Source: Spirochaetia bacterium (lineage in GTDB: Bacteria; Spirochaetota; Leptospiria; Turneriellales; JAOUOS01). From it: DNA of 64,000 nt. The translations under genes were made by a program, and so were the position numbers. The notes under the pieces were generated by a model. It searched no databases, was not told where the DNA came from, and saw only the letters and a program-made list of their open reading frames with translations. The stretch is taken from the NCBI GenBank assembly GCA_029880285.1, contig JAOUOS010000002.1, forward strand, positions 124,001 through 188,000, read 5' to 3'. How positions within the stretch are numbered: the first letter of the stretch is position 1; each line of letters opens with the position of its first letter. This document shows positions 45,115 to 54,633 of this stretch, in pieces.

Positions 45115-47134
45115 TATTTGAAGGTACTAAATAAATTTCAACTCGTCTGTTTTTTGCTCTGCCGTCATCTGTAAGATTCGTAGAAGCCGGCCTTTTATCG
45201 GCATACCATTTTTGAATTATATGTTTTTCATCAATACCAAGTTTTATAAGCTTATTTTTTATTGATAAAGCCCTTTGCTTTGAAAGCCAAATATTATGTT
45301 TAAGAGAACCCTCTGCGTCAGTATGACCGTGAACCTCTAAATAAACATCGGGAGATTCTATCCATGCTTTTGCTATTTCTTCTAATATATCATCTTTTGA
45401 ATTTCTTATATTTTCAAACATATTCGTATTAAAATAAACCGAAAGAATATGTTTTATTTTTTGGGTTTCTTCTATAACGGTTTCAGGCTCTTCAGTTATA
45501 CCGCTGTCTCCCTCTTGCATCATAAAACGGATATCGTAATTTTCTTTAATAGGAATTTCACTTAAATCAACTATGTGTACAGGAGCAATTTCTCTTTCTA
45601 GACGAAGAAAACCCTTATGTAAGGCCTGTACTTTAATTATATTTTCTTGTAAGTAATTTACCAGATTTTCTTTATCTTTTAATTCTATGGGAACAGGCAT
45701 ATTTATAATATAATAAACTTCATTTTTTTCAGGAACACTGGAAGGCTTTACTTTTGTTTTTAAACTTGAATTAATACTATATGTTACATTTGGCCCTACA
45801 AATTTATTTTCTTTATCATAAAAAGAAATATAAAAAGAAAACTTTGAAGGCAAACCGGTTTGTTTTTTTAAATGAAAATCTTTTCGTATAACCTGAGGAA
45901 TGTGAATTTCTCTTAAGTCAAATGTAAATTCCTGCGGATAATAACCGGGAGCAGAAACTAAAATTTTATATATTTTGTTGTTAATAAAGTTGGCCGAAAA
46001 ATTTCCATCGGGAAGTCCGGTTGAAATGTTTCTTGAATCATCACTGCTTTCAATACTAATGTTAGCCTCGATACCTTTTAATGAATCTTCTTCGTGAATT
46101 CTGCCTTCTAACGAAATCACGACCAAAGGTTTGGCAAAATGCGGTATTCTCGCGCGGTATATATCAAAAGCTCCGTACCCTCCTTCTCTGTTTGAACAAA
46201 AATACATGTAAGCCCCCCCAAAATTTACCGAAGGATGTTCATCATCATACTTTGAATTATAGGGAGTACCCAAATTCGCCGGATTTCTCCAGCTTTGCAT
46301 ATCTTTTTGAGAAATTTTCTGAGTCACATAAATATCATAGCCGCCCACGCCGCCTTTTTTGTTCGAAGAATAATATAATGTCATTCCATCGGTATGAATA
46401 GAAGAAGATATCTCAGAAGCGGGGCTATTTATTTTAGATCCTAAATTTACGGGATTATTCCAGAATTTTCTTTCAAAATCATATTCCGAAACCCATAAAT
46501 CATCTTTGCCGTAACCCCCCGGCCTATCTGATGAAAAATAAAGATACCTGCCGTCTAAAGATATTGAGGGCATTCTATCATTAAAATGCGTGTTTACACC
46601 AATAATAGGTTCAGGGTTACTCCATTTTCCCTGTGTTGTTCTTGAATAGTAAATATTTGTTCCCGCTGGTCCCGATCTCTCTTGTGACGGTACTGAGGTA
46701 AAATAAATTTCCCATTCATTATCCGCTAGTTTTCGAAAAGAAGCAAGACCTTCATAGTTTGGTGTGTTTATGGGATGTCCGATATTTTCAGGAGAAGAAA
46801 ACTGGGGATACAAATTTTTCTTGTTTTGGTTTACAGAGCTCCATATATCAAAATCTCCTGTCTGTCCTGCCCCCCCCGGCCTGTCTGATTGAAAAAAAAT
46901 AATATCTTCATCGGGCGAAATAAACGGCAAATATTCAGAATAAGGTGAATTAATTTCAGGCCCAAAATGAATTAACTCAGCATCGTTTTCTAATGTTTCA
47001 GGAATTTTATTCTCTGCATTTTCTTGTGAATATACGAAAGAAAATAAAACATACACGAGACTCAAAAAAAAATGAACAATATTTTTAAAAATTTTAAAAA
47101 TACGTATATTTTTTTCCTTCTTATAAATTGTCAT
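45104..47134 (-). CDS. OmpA-family outer-membrane protein with PD40 propeller
   Basis: 676 aa. A signal peptide (about 15-37, after a Lys-rich start) precedes five or six PD40/WD40-like repeats (about 65-330, motif YFSSDRPGGYG.DD[IL][WY]). A CarboxypepD-like or Ig segment follows (about 340-400), then a C-terminal OmpA domain (about 560-670) with VYLEVHGHTDAEGSLKHN and LSKQRALSIKNKLI. The OmpA domain binds peptidoglycan. It is the first gene of a pair with the thioesterase. Confidence 0.92.
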   Translation of the reverse strand: MTIYKKEKNIRIFKIFKNIVHFFLSLVYVLFSFVYSQENAENKIPETLENDAELIHFGPEINSPYSEYLPFISPDEDIIFFQSDRPGGAGQTGDFDIWSSVNQNKKNLYPQFSSPENIGHPINTPNYEGLASFRKLADNEWEIYFTSVPSQERSGPAGTNIYYSRTTQGKWSNPEPIIGVNTHFNDRMPSISLDGRYLYFSSDRPGGYGKDDLWVSEYDFERKFWNNPVNLGSKINSPASEISSSIHTDGMTLYYSSNKKGGVGGYDIYVTQKISQKDMQSWRNPANLGTPYNSKYDDEHPSVNFGGAYMYFCSNREGGYGAFDIYRARIPHFAKPLVVISLEGRIHEEDSLKGIEANISIESSDDSRNISTGLPDGNFSANFINNKIYKILVSAPGYYPQEFTFDLREIHIPQVIRKDFHLKKQTGLPSKFSFYISFYDKENKFVGPNVTYSINSSLKTKVKPSSVPEKNEVYYIINMPVPIELKDKENLVNYLQENIIKVQALHKGFLRLEREIAPVHIVDLSEIPIKENYDIRFMMQEGDSGITEEPETVIEETQKIKHILSVYFNTNMFENIRNSKDDILEEIAKAWIESPDVYLEVHGHTDAEGSLKHNIWLSKQRALSIKNKLIKLGIDEKHIIQKWYADKRPASTNLTDDGRAKNRRVEIYLVPSNNGI

Positions 47135-47243
47135 CTGTTAGTTTCACTTATTTTCATGGTCGTTTTATATTGTAAATGATTTTCATACAAAAACAGATAA
47201 AAAAACTAACTTTTCATCTTGAATCAACTTGATGAATTGGGTT

Positions 47244-48572
47244 ATGGCCTTTCTTAAAATTGAAAATTTATCAGACTTAAAAGAAGAAGAAAAAAAATTT
47301 ATAATTGATAGAGGTTCTTTAAGCCTTGATAACGTTATAAATGAAACTATTATCCCTATTGCCAAAGAAGTATCAAAAGACAGCTTAAAAGCGCTTAAAT
47401 ATTACACCCAAAAATGGGATAACTTTGTGCCTGAACCCTTAGTGCTGGGTAAAAAAGAACTTTTAGCATCACTAGATAAAATAAAATTAGAAAATCCGCG
47501 GCACATAGAATCTTTTGAAAAAGCCATGAATAATTTAACCGTGTATCATGAAAAACAAAAACCCGCTGGTTATGAAATAGAGGTTGAAAAAAACTTACTA
47601 GGCTTTAAGTTTGAACCTTTTGACAGCGTGGCCCTGTATGTACCGGGCGGTAAAGCGCTTTACCCTTCTACTGTTTTAATGGGCATTATACCGGCTAGAA
47701 TAGCCGGAGTTAAAGATATAACTATTTTATCACCCCCCAATAAAGACACCGGCAGCGTGCCCGAAATTGTTAAAGCCGTGGCCGCAATCGCGGGAGCCGA
47801 TAGAATTCTTCAGGCAGGCGGCGCTCAATCGATACTTGCCGCGGCACATGGTTTGAAAGAGTTGGGCATTCCCGAAGTAGATTACATATACGGACCGGGA
47901 AACATTTATGTCTCTGCCGCGAAAACCTACGTTTTTTCAAAAAATCTTTGCGGTATTGATTCTTTCGCCGGCCCCTCTGAAGTTTTAATTATTGCCGATG
48001 ATTCTGCCAGCCCGTTTTATTTGGCTCAGGATTTATTGGCGCAAGCCGAACACGACGAAAACGCCTGCGCTATTCTTTTATGTACCGATAAAAAAACAGC
48101 AGAAAAAACAATAGAAGAAATTGAACTTGCTATTAAAAAAAGACCCGAAAGACAAGAAATAACCAAAGAGGCTATGAAAAGAAACGGTAAAATTTTTATT
48201 GTTAATAACTTAGACGAAGCGGTAGAATTTTCGAACCGGTACGCTCCCGAACATCTTGAAGTTCAAACTAAAGATGATGATAATATACTAAAAAAAATAA
48301 ATGCCGCCGGCAGTGTTTTTCTAGGTGATTATTCGCCGGTAGCAGTGGGAGATTATTACTCGGGAACAAATCATATTCTGCCAACGGCAAAAGCCTGCCG
48401 TTTTTCATCGGGTGTAAGCGTTCATTCTTTTTTAAGACGCATTACATGGCAAAAATGCTCTAAAGAAGGTCTTAAAAAAGCTCTAGAACCCGTAACTATT
48501 ATGAGTAAAATTGAAGGTTTATACGCTGAACACGGATATTCCGTTGAGGCCCGCTTTGAAAAAGAAAAATAA
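47244..48572 (+). CDS. hisD: Histidinol dehydrogenase
   Basis: 442 aa from the ATG at 47244; an ATG at 47232 would add four residues and is the alternative. VPGGKALYPSTVLMG, YGPGNIYVSAAK, DSFAGPSEVLIIAD, QAEHDENACA, APEHLEV and HILPTAKACRFSSGVSVHSF cover the NAD, zinc and substrate sites. It catalyses the last two steps of histidine synthesis. No other his gene is adjacent; it leads a run of short intergenic gaps up to uvrB. Confidence 0.95.
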   Translation: MAFLKIENLSDLKEEEKKFIIDRGSLSLDNVINETIIPIAKEVSKDSLKALKYYTQKWDNFVPEPLVLGKKELLASLDKIKLENPRHIESFEKAMNNLTVYHEKQKPAGYEIEVEKNLLGFKFEPFDSVALYVPGGKALYPSTVLMGIIPARIAGVKDITILSPPNKDTGSVPEIVKAVAAIAGADRILQAGGAQSILAAAHGLKELGIPEVDYIYGPGNIYVSAAKTYVFSKNLCGIDSFAGPSEVLIIADDSASPFYLAQDLLAQAEHDENACAILLCTDKKTAEKTIEEIELAIKKRPERQEITKEAMKRNGKIFIVNNLDEAVEFSNRYAPEHLEVQTKDDDNILKKINAAGSVFLGDYSPVAVGDYYSGTNHILPTAKACRFSSGVSVHSFLRRITWQKCSKEGLKKALEPVTIMSKIEGLYAEHGYSVEARFEKEK

Positions 48573-48574
48573 AA

Positions 48575-49048
48575 ATGCCAATGAAAAATATTAATAAAGA
48601 ATCACTCATAGAAATTGAAAATCAAAAAGGAGCCTATAAATTAAAAGAAAGCGGATTTTTTTTTGAAGATATTTTTATTAAAAATTTTTTAAATGCTCTT
48701 TTTAATATTTCTGGATGGTCTGCCAGCACAAAAGAAGTAAGACTTGAAGATTTAGGAGTTTTTCCTTTAGAAGAAAAATCAAAACAAATATTACGAGAAA
48801 AACCTCAAGATATAAATAATACACCAATGAAAATACCGGCCATTCTTGAAAAAAGCAATATACCTGTTTTTTACGGTTTAAGCAATATTTATCTGCCGCG
48901 GGAAGCTTTTGCCGCCTGCCGTTATTTTTTTCATTCATGGGGATTTCAGGCGTCACAGTTTAATGAAGTATTAAATTTACCCGATGAAGAAAAAGAGACG
49001 ATTATAGGTTTTTTTATTATTAATTCATTTACGGGTGAATTAAAATGA
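48575..49048 (+). CDS. Uncharacterised protein between hisD and a phosphatase gene
   Basis: 157 aa, soluble, mixed alpha/beta. I see no known motif; the segment PVFYGLSNIYLPREAFAACR and the C-terminal GFFIINSFTGELK are the most structured. It starts 2 bp after hisD and overlaps the phosphatase by 4 bp, so it is surely translated with them. Confidence 0.7.
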   Translation: MPMKNINKESLIEIENQKGAYKLKESGFFFEDIFIKNFLNALFNISGWSASTKEVRLEDLGVFPLEEKSKQILREKPQDINNTPMKIPAILEKSNIPVFYGLSNIYLPREAFAACRYFFHSWGFQASQFNEVLNLPDEEKETIIGFFIINSFTGELK

Positions 49049-49527
49049 TACAGGTTTTATTTGTATGCCTTGGCAATATCTGCCGTTCTCCCTTGGCGCA
49101 GGGTATATTTGAAAATATGATAAAAGAAAAAGGGTGGGAAGATAAGTTTCATGTTGACTCGGCGGGAACTTCGGCATGGCATGAAGGCGAACCGCCTCAT
49201 TCGGGCTCTAGACATATCGCTAAAAAAAATAATTTTTCAATAGATAATCAAAAATCACGTCCCGTTCACGCCAAAGATAAGGATATTTTTGACTACATTA
49301 TCGCGATGGACAGCAACAACGCGCATACTTTAACAGAAGAATTTTATGTACCTAAAGAAAAAGTTTATAAAATGAGAGAATTTGATTCTAAAAACAAGGG
49401 TTCTGATGTAATGGATCCTTTTGGCTTTGGCGGCGATGCGTTTGACGAGGTTTATGAAGTTTTAAGACGAAGCATGACGGGCTTTATTGATTTTCTTGAA
49501 AAAAAACATCCCAATTTATTAAAATAG
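49045..49527 (+). CDS. Low-molecular-weight protein tyrosine phosphatase
   Basis: 160 aa. P-loop CLGNICRSPLAQG near residue 8 holds the nucleophilic Cys and the Arg; VMDPFGFGGDAFDEVY holds the acid Asp. The family dephosphorylates tyrosine or, in some bacteria, arginine. The 4-bp overlap with the preceding gene and the 2-bp gap to the next indicate an operon. Confidence 0.93.
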   Translation: MIQVLFVCLGNICRSPLAQGIFENMIKEKGWEDKFHVDSAGTSAWHEGEPPHSGSRHIAKKNNFSIDNQKSRPVHAKDKDIFDYIIAMDSNNAHTLTEEFYVPKEKVYKMREFDSKNKGSDVMDPFGFGGDAFDEVYEVLRRSMTGFIDFLEKKHPNLLK

Positions 49528-49529
49528 CT

Positions 49530-49853
49530 ATGTCTGAAAAATCTGAAAAAATTAAAACGGATGTATTTAATTTAATGGTTATTGTATTTTTAGCGGCCAT
49601 CGTAAATCTTTTTATTTTCGCTTATTTATGGCGAAACATGAAAATATCAGTTTTAAGATACGAAATATCGAAACTTAAAAACGAAAGACGCGATTTATTT
49701 TTAGAATCTGAAAATTTAAGATTAAAAATTGCCGAATATTCAACACCCAGTAGAATTGAAAAATTATTCCGTGAAAAATACGGTTATGTGCCTCTTGAAG
49801 TAGGTAAAAAAATTTCATCTTTAAAGCTGGCTCCTATTCAAATTAAAGATTAA
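49530..49853 (+). CDS. FtsB/DivIC/FtsL-like septum protein
   Basis: 107 aa. One N-terminal membrane helix (about 15-35) is followed by a leucine-rich coiled coil (about 45-70, LRYEISKLKNERRDLFLESE) and a short C-terminal patch (STPSRIEKLFREKYGYV), as in FtsL/FtsB/DivIC proteins. It is a likely divisome scaffold. The exact subfamily is uncertain. Confidence 0.65.
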   Translation: MSEKSEKIKTDVFNLMVIVFLAAIVNLFIFAYLWRNMKISVLRYEISKLKNERRDLFLESENLRLKIAEYSTPSRIEKLFREKYGYVPLEVGKKISSLKLAPIQIKD

Positions 49854-49867
49854 AATATAGTTAAAAA

Positions 49868-50554
49868 ATGATACCCCTAAGAGATATTATCCCCTCACAA
49901 AAAACCCCTGTTATTACTTATACAATTATCGCTTTAAACGCGATTGTTTTTTTCTTTGAGCTTACTTTAACTGAAGCAGAAAAACACGCCTTATTTCTTA
50001 CGCTGGGTCTGGTACCCGCAAAGTTTAGCAATCCGCAATATTCTGAAGCGGCGGGATTTATTCCCGAATATTATACTTTTTTTACCAATATTTTTTTACA
50101 CGGTGGATGGATGCACTTTATTATGAACATGTGGGCTCTTTGGATTTTTGGAGATAATGTTGAAGATATGATGGGGCACCTAAAATATTTTCTTTTTTAT
50201 ATATTAATGGGCTTTATAGCCTCGTTAGCTCATTTTATCATTCATATTCAATCTCAAATTCCCGCTATAGGAGCCTCGGGAGCTCTTGCCGGCGTTATGG
50301 CCGCCTATATGAGACTTTTTCCTGCCAGCCGTATTGTAACCCTTGTACCTATCTTTTTTTATCCAATGATTTTTGAAATACCCGCTTTTTTTTACATAGG
50401 ATTTTGGTTTTTAACACAGCTTTTAAGCGGGGCCATGACCCTGCCTGTAAGGGCAGAAGCCGTAGGCATTGCGTTTTGGGCCCATATAGGCGGTTTTGCG
50501 GGAGGCTTTATAACTTACCGTTTGTTTCTTGAAAAAAATTTCAAAAACAAATAA
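49868..50554 (+). CDS. Rhomboid-family intramembrane serine protease
   Basis: 228 aa with about six membrane helices. GGWMHFIMNMWALWIFGD, the Ser of IGASGALAGVMAAY and the His of WAHIGGFAGGF give the HxxxN, GxSG and H motifs. It cleaves membrane-protein substrates; the substrate is unknown. It precedes uvrB by 8 bp. Confidence 0.92.
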   Translation: MIPLRDIIPSQKTPVITYTIIALNAIVFFFELTLTEAEKHALFLTLGLVPAKFSNPQYSEAAGFIPEYYTFFTNIFLHGGWMHFIMNMWALWIFGDNVEDMMGHLKYFLFYILMGFIASLAHFIIHIQSQIPAIGASGALAGVMAAYMRLFPASRIVTLVPIFFYPMIFEIPAFFYIGFWFLTQLLSGAMTLPVRAEAVGIAFWAHIGGFAGGFITYRLFLEKNFKNK

Positions 50555-50562
50555 AAATTACA

Positions 50563-52533
50563 ATGAAATTCAACTTTAGAAAACCCTTTTCATTGGCTGG
50601 TGACCAGCCGGCCGCAGTTGTTGAACTTTCAGAGGTATTAAAAAATAATGACGGTAAAGCCACTTTAATAGGGGTCACCGGGTCGGGAAAAACCGTCACC
50701 ATGGCCGCTGTAATTGAAAAAATAAACCGCCCGGTTTTAATAATTACTCACAATAAAACTTTGGCCGCTCAGCTTTACCGAGAGTTTAAAGATTTTTTTC
50801 CCGATAACGCGGTTGAATACTTTATAAGTTATTACGATTATTACCAGCCCGAAGCTTATATGCCGGTAAGCGATACTTACATTGAAAAAGACGCGTCTAT
50901 AAACGATGAAATTGAAATGCTTCGCTTAAGAACTACTTCTTCTTTATTAGAAAGAGATGACGTTATTGTAGTGGCCAGCGTAAGCTGTATTTACGGCCTA
51001 GGATCGCCCGAAGATTACCAGGAATCTATTTTACTGGCAGAAAGCGAACAAGCGCTATCGCTTGAAGAAACAATAATAAAACTGGTTAGAATGCAATATG
51101 AAAGAAACGATATAGAACTAAAAAGAGGAAGTTTTAGAGTTAGAGGCGATGTTCTTGAAATTTTACCGGCCTACTCTCAAGAGGCTGTTCGTTTTGAATT
51201 TTTTGCCGATACCCTTGAATCAATATCTAAAATAGATATACTAACGGGCAAAAGAAGAGAAGTCTTAAAAAAAACAGCCATTTATCCGGCTAAACATTTT
51301 ATTACTTCGCCGCCAAGACTTGAAAAAGCTATTATAGCAATAAAAAAAGAATTAGAAGAAAGAATAAAATATTTTACCGATAACAACAAACCTCTAGAAG
51401 CCGAAAGAATAAGACAAAGAACCCTCTATGATATTGAAATGCTAAAAGAAATGGGATACTGCAACGGAATTGAAAACTACTCGCGCCATTTAACAGGCAG
51501 AGCCGAAGGGTCGCGTCCCGCCTGTTTGATGGATTACTTTACCCGGAATTTTTTAATTATTATTGACGAAAGCCATGTATCTATACCCCAGATAGGAGGA
51601 ATGTACGCGGGCGATAAAAGCCGTAAAGAAACTCTCGTAAACTTCGGATTCAGGCTCCCATCGGCACTGGATAACCGTCCTTTAAATTTTAAAGAATTTG
51701 AAACTTTCGCGAAAAATATTTTATTTGTTTCGGCCACCCCGGCTGATTACGAACTTGAAAAAACGGACTGCCATACCGAGCAAATTATACGTCCTACCGG
51801 TCTATTAGATCCTGTTGTTCAAGTTAGACCAACCAAAGGTCAAATAGATAATCTCGCTAGAGAAATAACCATCCGCGCCCAAAATAATGAACGCGTTTTA
51901 ATAACCACCTTAACTAAAAAAATGGCTGAAGATTTAACCGAATATTACGCTGATCTTGAAATTAAAATACGCTATATGCATTCTGATATTGATGCTCTCG
52001 AAAGAACAGAAATACTGCGCGATCTTCGTAAAGGAGAATTTGACGTTTTAGTGGGCATTAATCTTTTAAGAGAAGGTCTCGATTTGCCCGAAGTATCACT
52101 TGTTGCCATTCTTGATGCCGACAAAGAAGGCTTTCTTCGATCAAAACGTTCTTTAATTCAAACAATGGGCCGAGCCGCGCGCAACGTAAACGGCACCGTT
52201 ATTTTATATGCCGACAGAATGACCGATTCAATGAAAGCCGCTATAGACGAAACGAGCCGAAGACGAACCCTTCAGGATGAATTTAATAAAAAGCACGGCA
52301 TTACGCCTACGACCATTCAAAAAGAAGTCGTAGATATCATTGAGAGAGAAAAAAAACACGATAAAGACGAAACAAAACTTTTAGAAGATATAATAGAAAA
52401 ATACAATCCAAAAAAATTTAAAAACAAAAAAGAATGGCAGCATAAACTCAAACTCGACATGTTCGAAGCTGCCGAAAAACTAGAGTTTGAAAAAGCGGCG
52501 CTTATAAGAGATTTATTGCAGGGCAAAGACTAA
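50563..52533 (+). CDS. uvrB: Excinuclease ABC subunit B
   Basis: 656 aa. The P-loop GVTGSGKTVTMAAVIE, the beta-hairpin YYDYYQPEAYMP, DESHVSIPQ, QTMGRAARN and the C-terminal UVR domain (MFEAAEKLEFEKAALIRD) are intact. It loads on damaged DNA with UvrA and then binds UvrC. It is the last gene of the hisD-uvrB run. Confidence 0.98.
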   Translation: MKFNFRKPFSLAGDQPAAVVELSEVLKNNDGKATLIGVTGSGKTVTMAAVIEKINRPVLIITHNKTLAAQLYREFKDFFPDNAVEYFISYYDYYQPEAYMPVSDTYIEKDASINDEIEMLRLRTTSSLLERDDVIVVASVSCIYGLGSPEDYQESILLAESEQALSLEETIIKLVRMQYERNDIELKRGSFRVRGDVLEILPAYSQEAVRFEFFADTLESISKIDILTGKRREVLKKTAIYPAKHFITSPPRLEKAIIAIKKELEERIKYFTDNNKPLEAERIRQRTLYDIEMLKEMGYCNGIENYSRHLTGRAEGSRPACLMDYFTRNFLIIIDESHVSIPQIGGMYAGDKSRKETLVNFGFRLPSALDNRPLNFKEFETFAKNILFVSATPADYELEKTDCHTEQIIRPTGLLDPVVQVRPTKGQIDNLAREITIRAQNNERVLITTLTKKMAEDLTEYYADLEIKIRYMHSDIDALERTEILRDLRKGEFDVLVGINLLREGLDLPEVSLVAILDADKEGFLRSKRSLIQTMGRAARNVNGTVILYADRMTDSMKAAIDETSRRRTLQDEFNKKHGITPTTIQKEVVDIIEREKKHDKDETKLLEDIIEKYNPKKFKNKKEWQHKLKLDMFEAAEKLEFEKAALIRDLLQGKD

Positions 52534-52554
52534 GCTATTAAACTTTCACCCTGC

Positions 52555-53157
52555 CTAATAAAGCTCTTTCAAAACATAAAAGGCTTTCTTTTCATTTTTA
52601 GATAACATATTAGAATTTAATTTATTCAGCCACTTTCTGGTTAAAGCAGGCATACCTGAAACATAGGCCATTTCTGGCCAATGCAGATAAGATATATTGC
52701 TTTTGCCTGTTTTTAAAAATTGTTCTAAATCATTTTTATAGTACCGCCATATTTCAAATATTACAACGCTAACGCTTCTTTCATTGAAACTTTTTTGTGA
52801 AAATAAAAAAACACCTGTCTTATCAAAGAAAAAATATTCTACCTTATTTTCGTTAGATACGTTTGCGGGTAGATAAAAATATTCTTTCGCGAAATCAGTA
52901 TAACTTACATTGAATACTCTAAAATTTTTCTGCCAAACCTGATAGAAAATATTGGCAGTAAAAAGACTCCGATTTTTTTCAACTTCAGATTCATCATCCT
53001 TATCAAAATACACCGCGACAACAGGATATTTATTAAACATATCTGACTGGTACAATATCCACTCTTGAATATAACCGGCCCGTTTATTTTCAGCAAAAAT
53101 CAGATTTTGCATAAAAAATAATAATATTATTAAAATAATTTTAATTAAATAATTCAT
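52555..53157 (-). CDS. Exported protein of unknown function, thioredoxin-like region
   Basis: 200 aa. A signal peptide ends near residue 22 (after AFAEN-like FAEN). The centre has beta-alpha elements reminiscent of thioredoxin-like folds (PVVAVYFDKDD, KVEYFFFDKTGVFLFS) but no CxxC, so it is not a redox enzyme. It is a single gene, convergent with uvrB. The function cannot be assigned. Confidence 0.5.
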   Translation of the reverse strand: MNYLIKIILIILLFFMQNLIFAENKRAGYIQEWILYQSDMFNKYPVVAVYFDKDDESEVEKNRSLFTANIFYQVWQKNFRVFNVSYTDFAKEYFYLPANVSNENKVEYFFFDKTGVFLFSQKSFNERSVSVVIFEIWRYYKNDLEQFLKTGKSNISYLHWPEMAYVSGMPALTRKWLNKLNSNMLSKNEKKAFYVLKELY

Positions 53158-53228
53158 AGTTATTTGCTATTTTAATTTATTATGAGAATAGTAGAATAGA
53201 GATACCGCGCCAACAAATAAAAAAATGA

Positions 53229-53257
53229 TTGACCATTTTATTTAAAACAAATAAGAT
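53229..53257 (+). promoter_or_regulatory. Promoter of spoVG
   Basis: TTGACC (53229-53234), a 17-nt spacer and TAAGAT (53252-53257); 27 bp later comes ATG at 53285, preceded by GGGAGGGAG. Box quality and spacing are the best of any promoter in this window. Confidence 0.6.
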
Positions 53258-53284
53258 ACCCTTAGAACAAGGGAGGGAGTTAAA

Positions 53285-53620
53285 ATGTCGGTAGAAATAA
53301 CGAAAACTCAGGTATATATACGCCATGATGATAGAAATACATTGGGTTATGCTCATATAACACTAAATGACACATATGTAGTTAAAAACCTAAGAATTGT
53401 TAAAGGTAAAAAAGGTGTATTTGTAGGCATGCCATCTAACAGAACAAAACGGGGAGAATTTATTGATATCTTTTTCCCTATTACACAGGAAGCCAGAGAA
53501 ATGTTAACCAGAACTGTGATGAAAGCCTTTTGCGAAGAATTTCCTGAAAAAATGGAAGGACTAGAAGTCTATGGCATGGGTTCAAATGCAGAAATTTCTG
53601 AAAAAGCATTTGAAAATTAA
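53285..53620 (+). CDS. spoVG: SpoVG family nucleic-acid-binding regulator
   Basis: 111 aa. TLGYAHITLNDTYVVKNLRIV and GVFVGMPSNRTKRGEFIDIFFPI match SpoVG. The family binds DNA or RNA and regulates expression in Firmicutes and spirochaetes. It has its own promoter and strong ribosome binding site, and two hairpins lie after its stop. Confidence 0.92.
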   Translation: MSVEITKTQVYIRHDDRNTLGYAHITLNDTYVVKNLRIVKGKKGVFVGMPSNRTKRGEFIDIFFPITQEAREMLTRTVMKAFCEEFPEKMEGLEVYGMGSNAEISEKAFEN

Positions 53621-53626
53621 CACTAT

Positions 53627-53649
53627 AAAGTGCTAATAAACACTTTTTA
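53627..53649 (+). terminator. Hairpin plus T run after spoVG
   Basis: AAAGTG (53627-53632), an 8-nt loop and CACTTT (53641-53646) followed by TTAT. The six-bp stem and short T run make this a weak Rho-independent terminator. Confidence 0.4.
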
Positions 53650-53672
53650 TCTCGCTTGTAAATTTAAATAAA

Positions 53673-53697
53673 ACGGCAATTAAAATCGAATTGCCGT
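53673..53697. other. Perfect 9-bp inverted repeat between spoVG and the transketolase gene
   Basis: ACGGCAATT (53673-53681) and AATTGCCGT (53689-53697) with a 7-nt loop. There is no T tract after it, so it may be a terminator for spoVG, a leader hairpin of the downstream operon, or an operator. Confidence 0.5.
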
Positions 53698-53727
53698 CCT
53701 GACTTGTTTTATTAATAAATCATTTTA

Positions 53728-54633
53728 ATGTCAATAGATATTATATTAAATACGGCGCTTGAAATACGTCGTATAGTTTTTGAACATACCATAAAAAATA
53801 AGGGTGGATATTTAAGCCAGGCCTGCTCATCAGCCGATTTTTTAGCGGCATTATACGCAAAGCTTTTAAATCTTGGCAAAAGTACGGCACCTGAAATTCC
53901 TTCTTTATTCTCGGGCAATCCCTCAGCAAAAAATCTTCATTATAAAAGAGGAGCCCTATATCATGGTGAAAAAGAAAGTGAACATGACCGCTTTTTTATT
54001 TCTCCAGCGCATTACGCTCTTGTAATTTATGCGGCTTTAATAGCCGTTGGACGAATGCATAAAAAAGCTCTAGATATGTTTAATCAAGACGGTTCCAGTG
54101 TTGAGATGATAGGAGCCGAGCACTCACCCGGTATGGAAGTCACAAACGGCTCTTTAGGGCAAACTTTAAGCATGGCGGCGGGTACAGCCTTCGCGAGAAA
54201 GAAAAAAAATGAAACCGGCAGAGTTTGGGTTTTTGTTTCAGACGGAGAATTTCAAGAAGGGCAAACATGGGAAGCCTTTTTAACCATGAGCCATTACAAT
54301 TTAAATAATATGGCAATTATAGCCGATATGAATGGTCAACAATGCGATGGAACTATTGATTCTGTAATGAAACTTGGCGATATTGAAGCAAAACTTAAAT
54401 CTTTTGGCGCTTATACAATTTCTATTGATGGTCATAATATTACAGAAATATGTGAAGCTTCAAAAATTAAACCGGTAAACGGACCTTTGGTTATTCTGGC
54501 AAACACAAATCCGTGGCAGGGCATGAGCTACTTAAAAAAAAGAAGTCCCAGGCTTCATTATGTTCGCTTTAAAAGTAATGAAGAACTAAATGAACTTGAA
54601 ACTGCTATAAGAGAAGAACTATATTCATCATGA
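53728..54633 (+). CDS. Transketolase N-terminal subunit (split)
   Basis: 301 aa. It holds the thiamine-diphosphate site: SDGEFQEGQTWEA and, 30 residues on, NNMAIIADMN, the GDG(x)~27N motif with Gly changed to Ser. GSLGQTLSMAAGTAFA and the AEHSPGMEVTNG segment are standard for split transketolases. Together with the next gene it forms a complete enzyme transferring a two-carbon unit between sugar phosphates. The two genes overlap by 4 bp. Confidence 0.9.
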   Translation: MSIDIILNTALEIRRIVFEHTIKNKGGYLSQACSSADFLAALYAKLLNLGKSTAPEIPSLFSGNPSAKNLHYKRGALYHGEKESEHDRFFISPAHYALVIYAALIAVGRMHKKALDMFNQDGSSVEMIGAEHSPGMEVTNGSLGQTLSMAAGTAFARKKKNETGRVWVFVSDGEFQEGQTWEAFLTMSHYNLNNMAIIADMNGQQCDGTIDSVMKLGDIEAKLKSFGAYTISIDGHNITEICEASKIKPVNGPLVILANTNPWQGMSYLKKRSPRLHYVRFKSNEELNELETAIREELYSS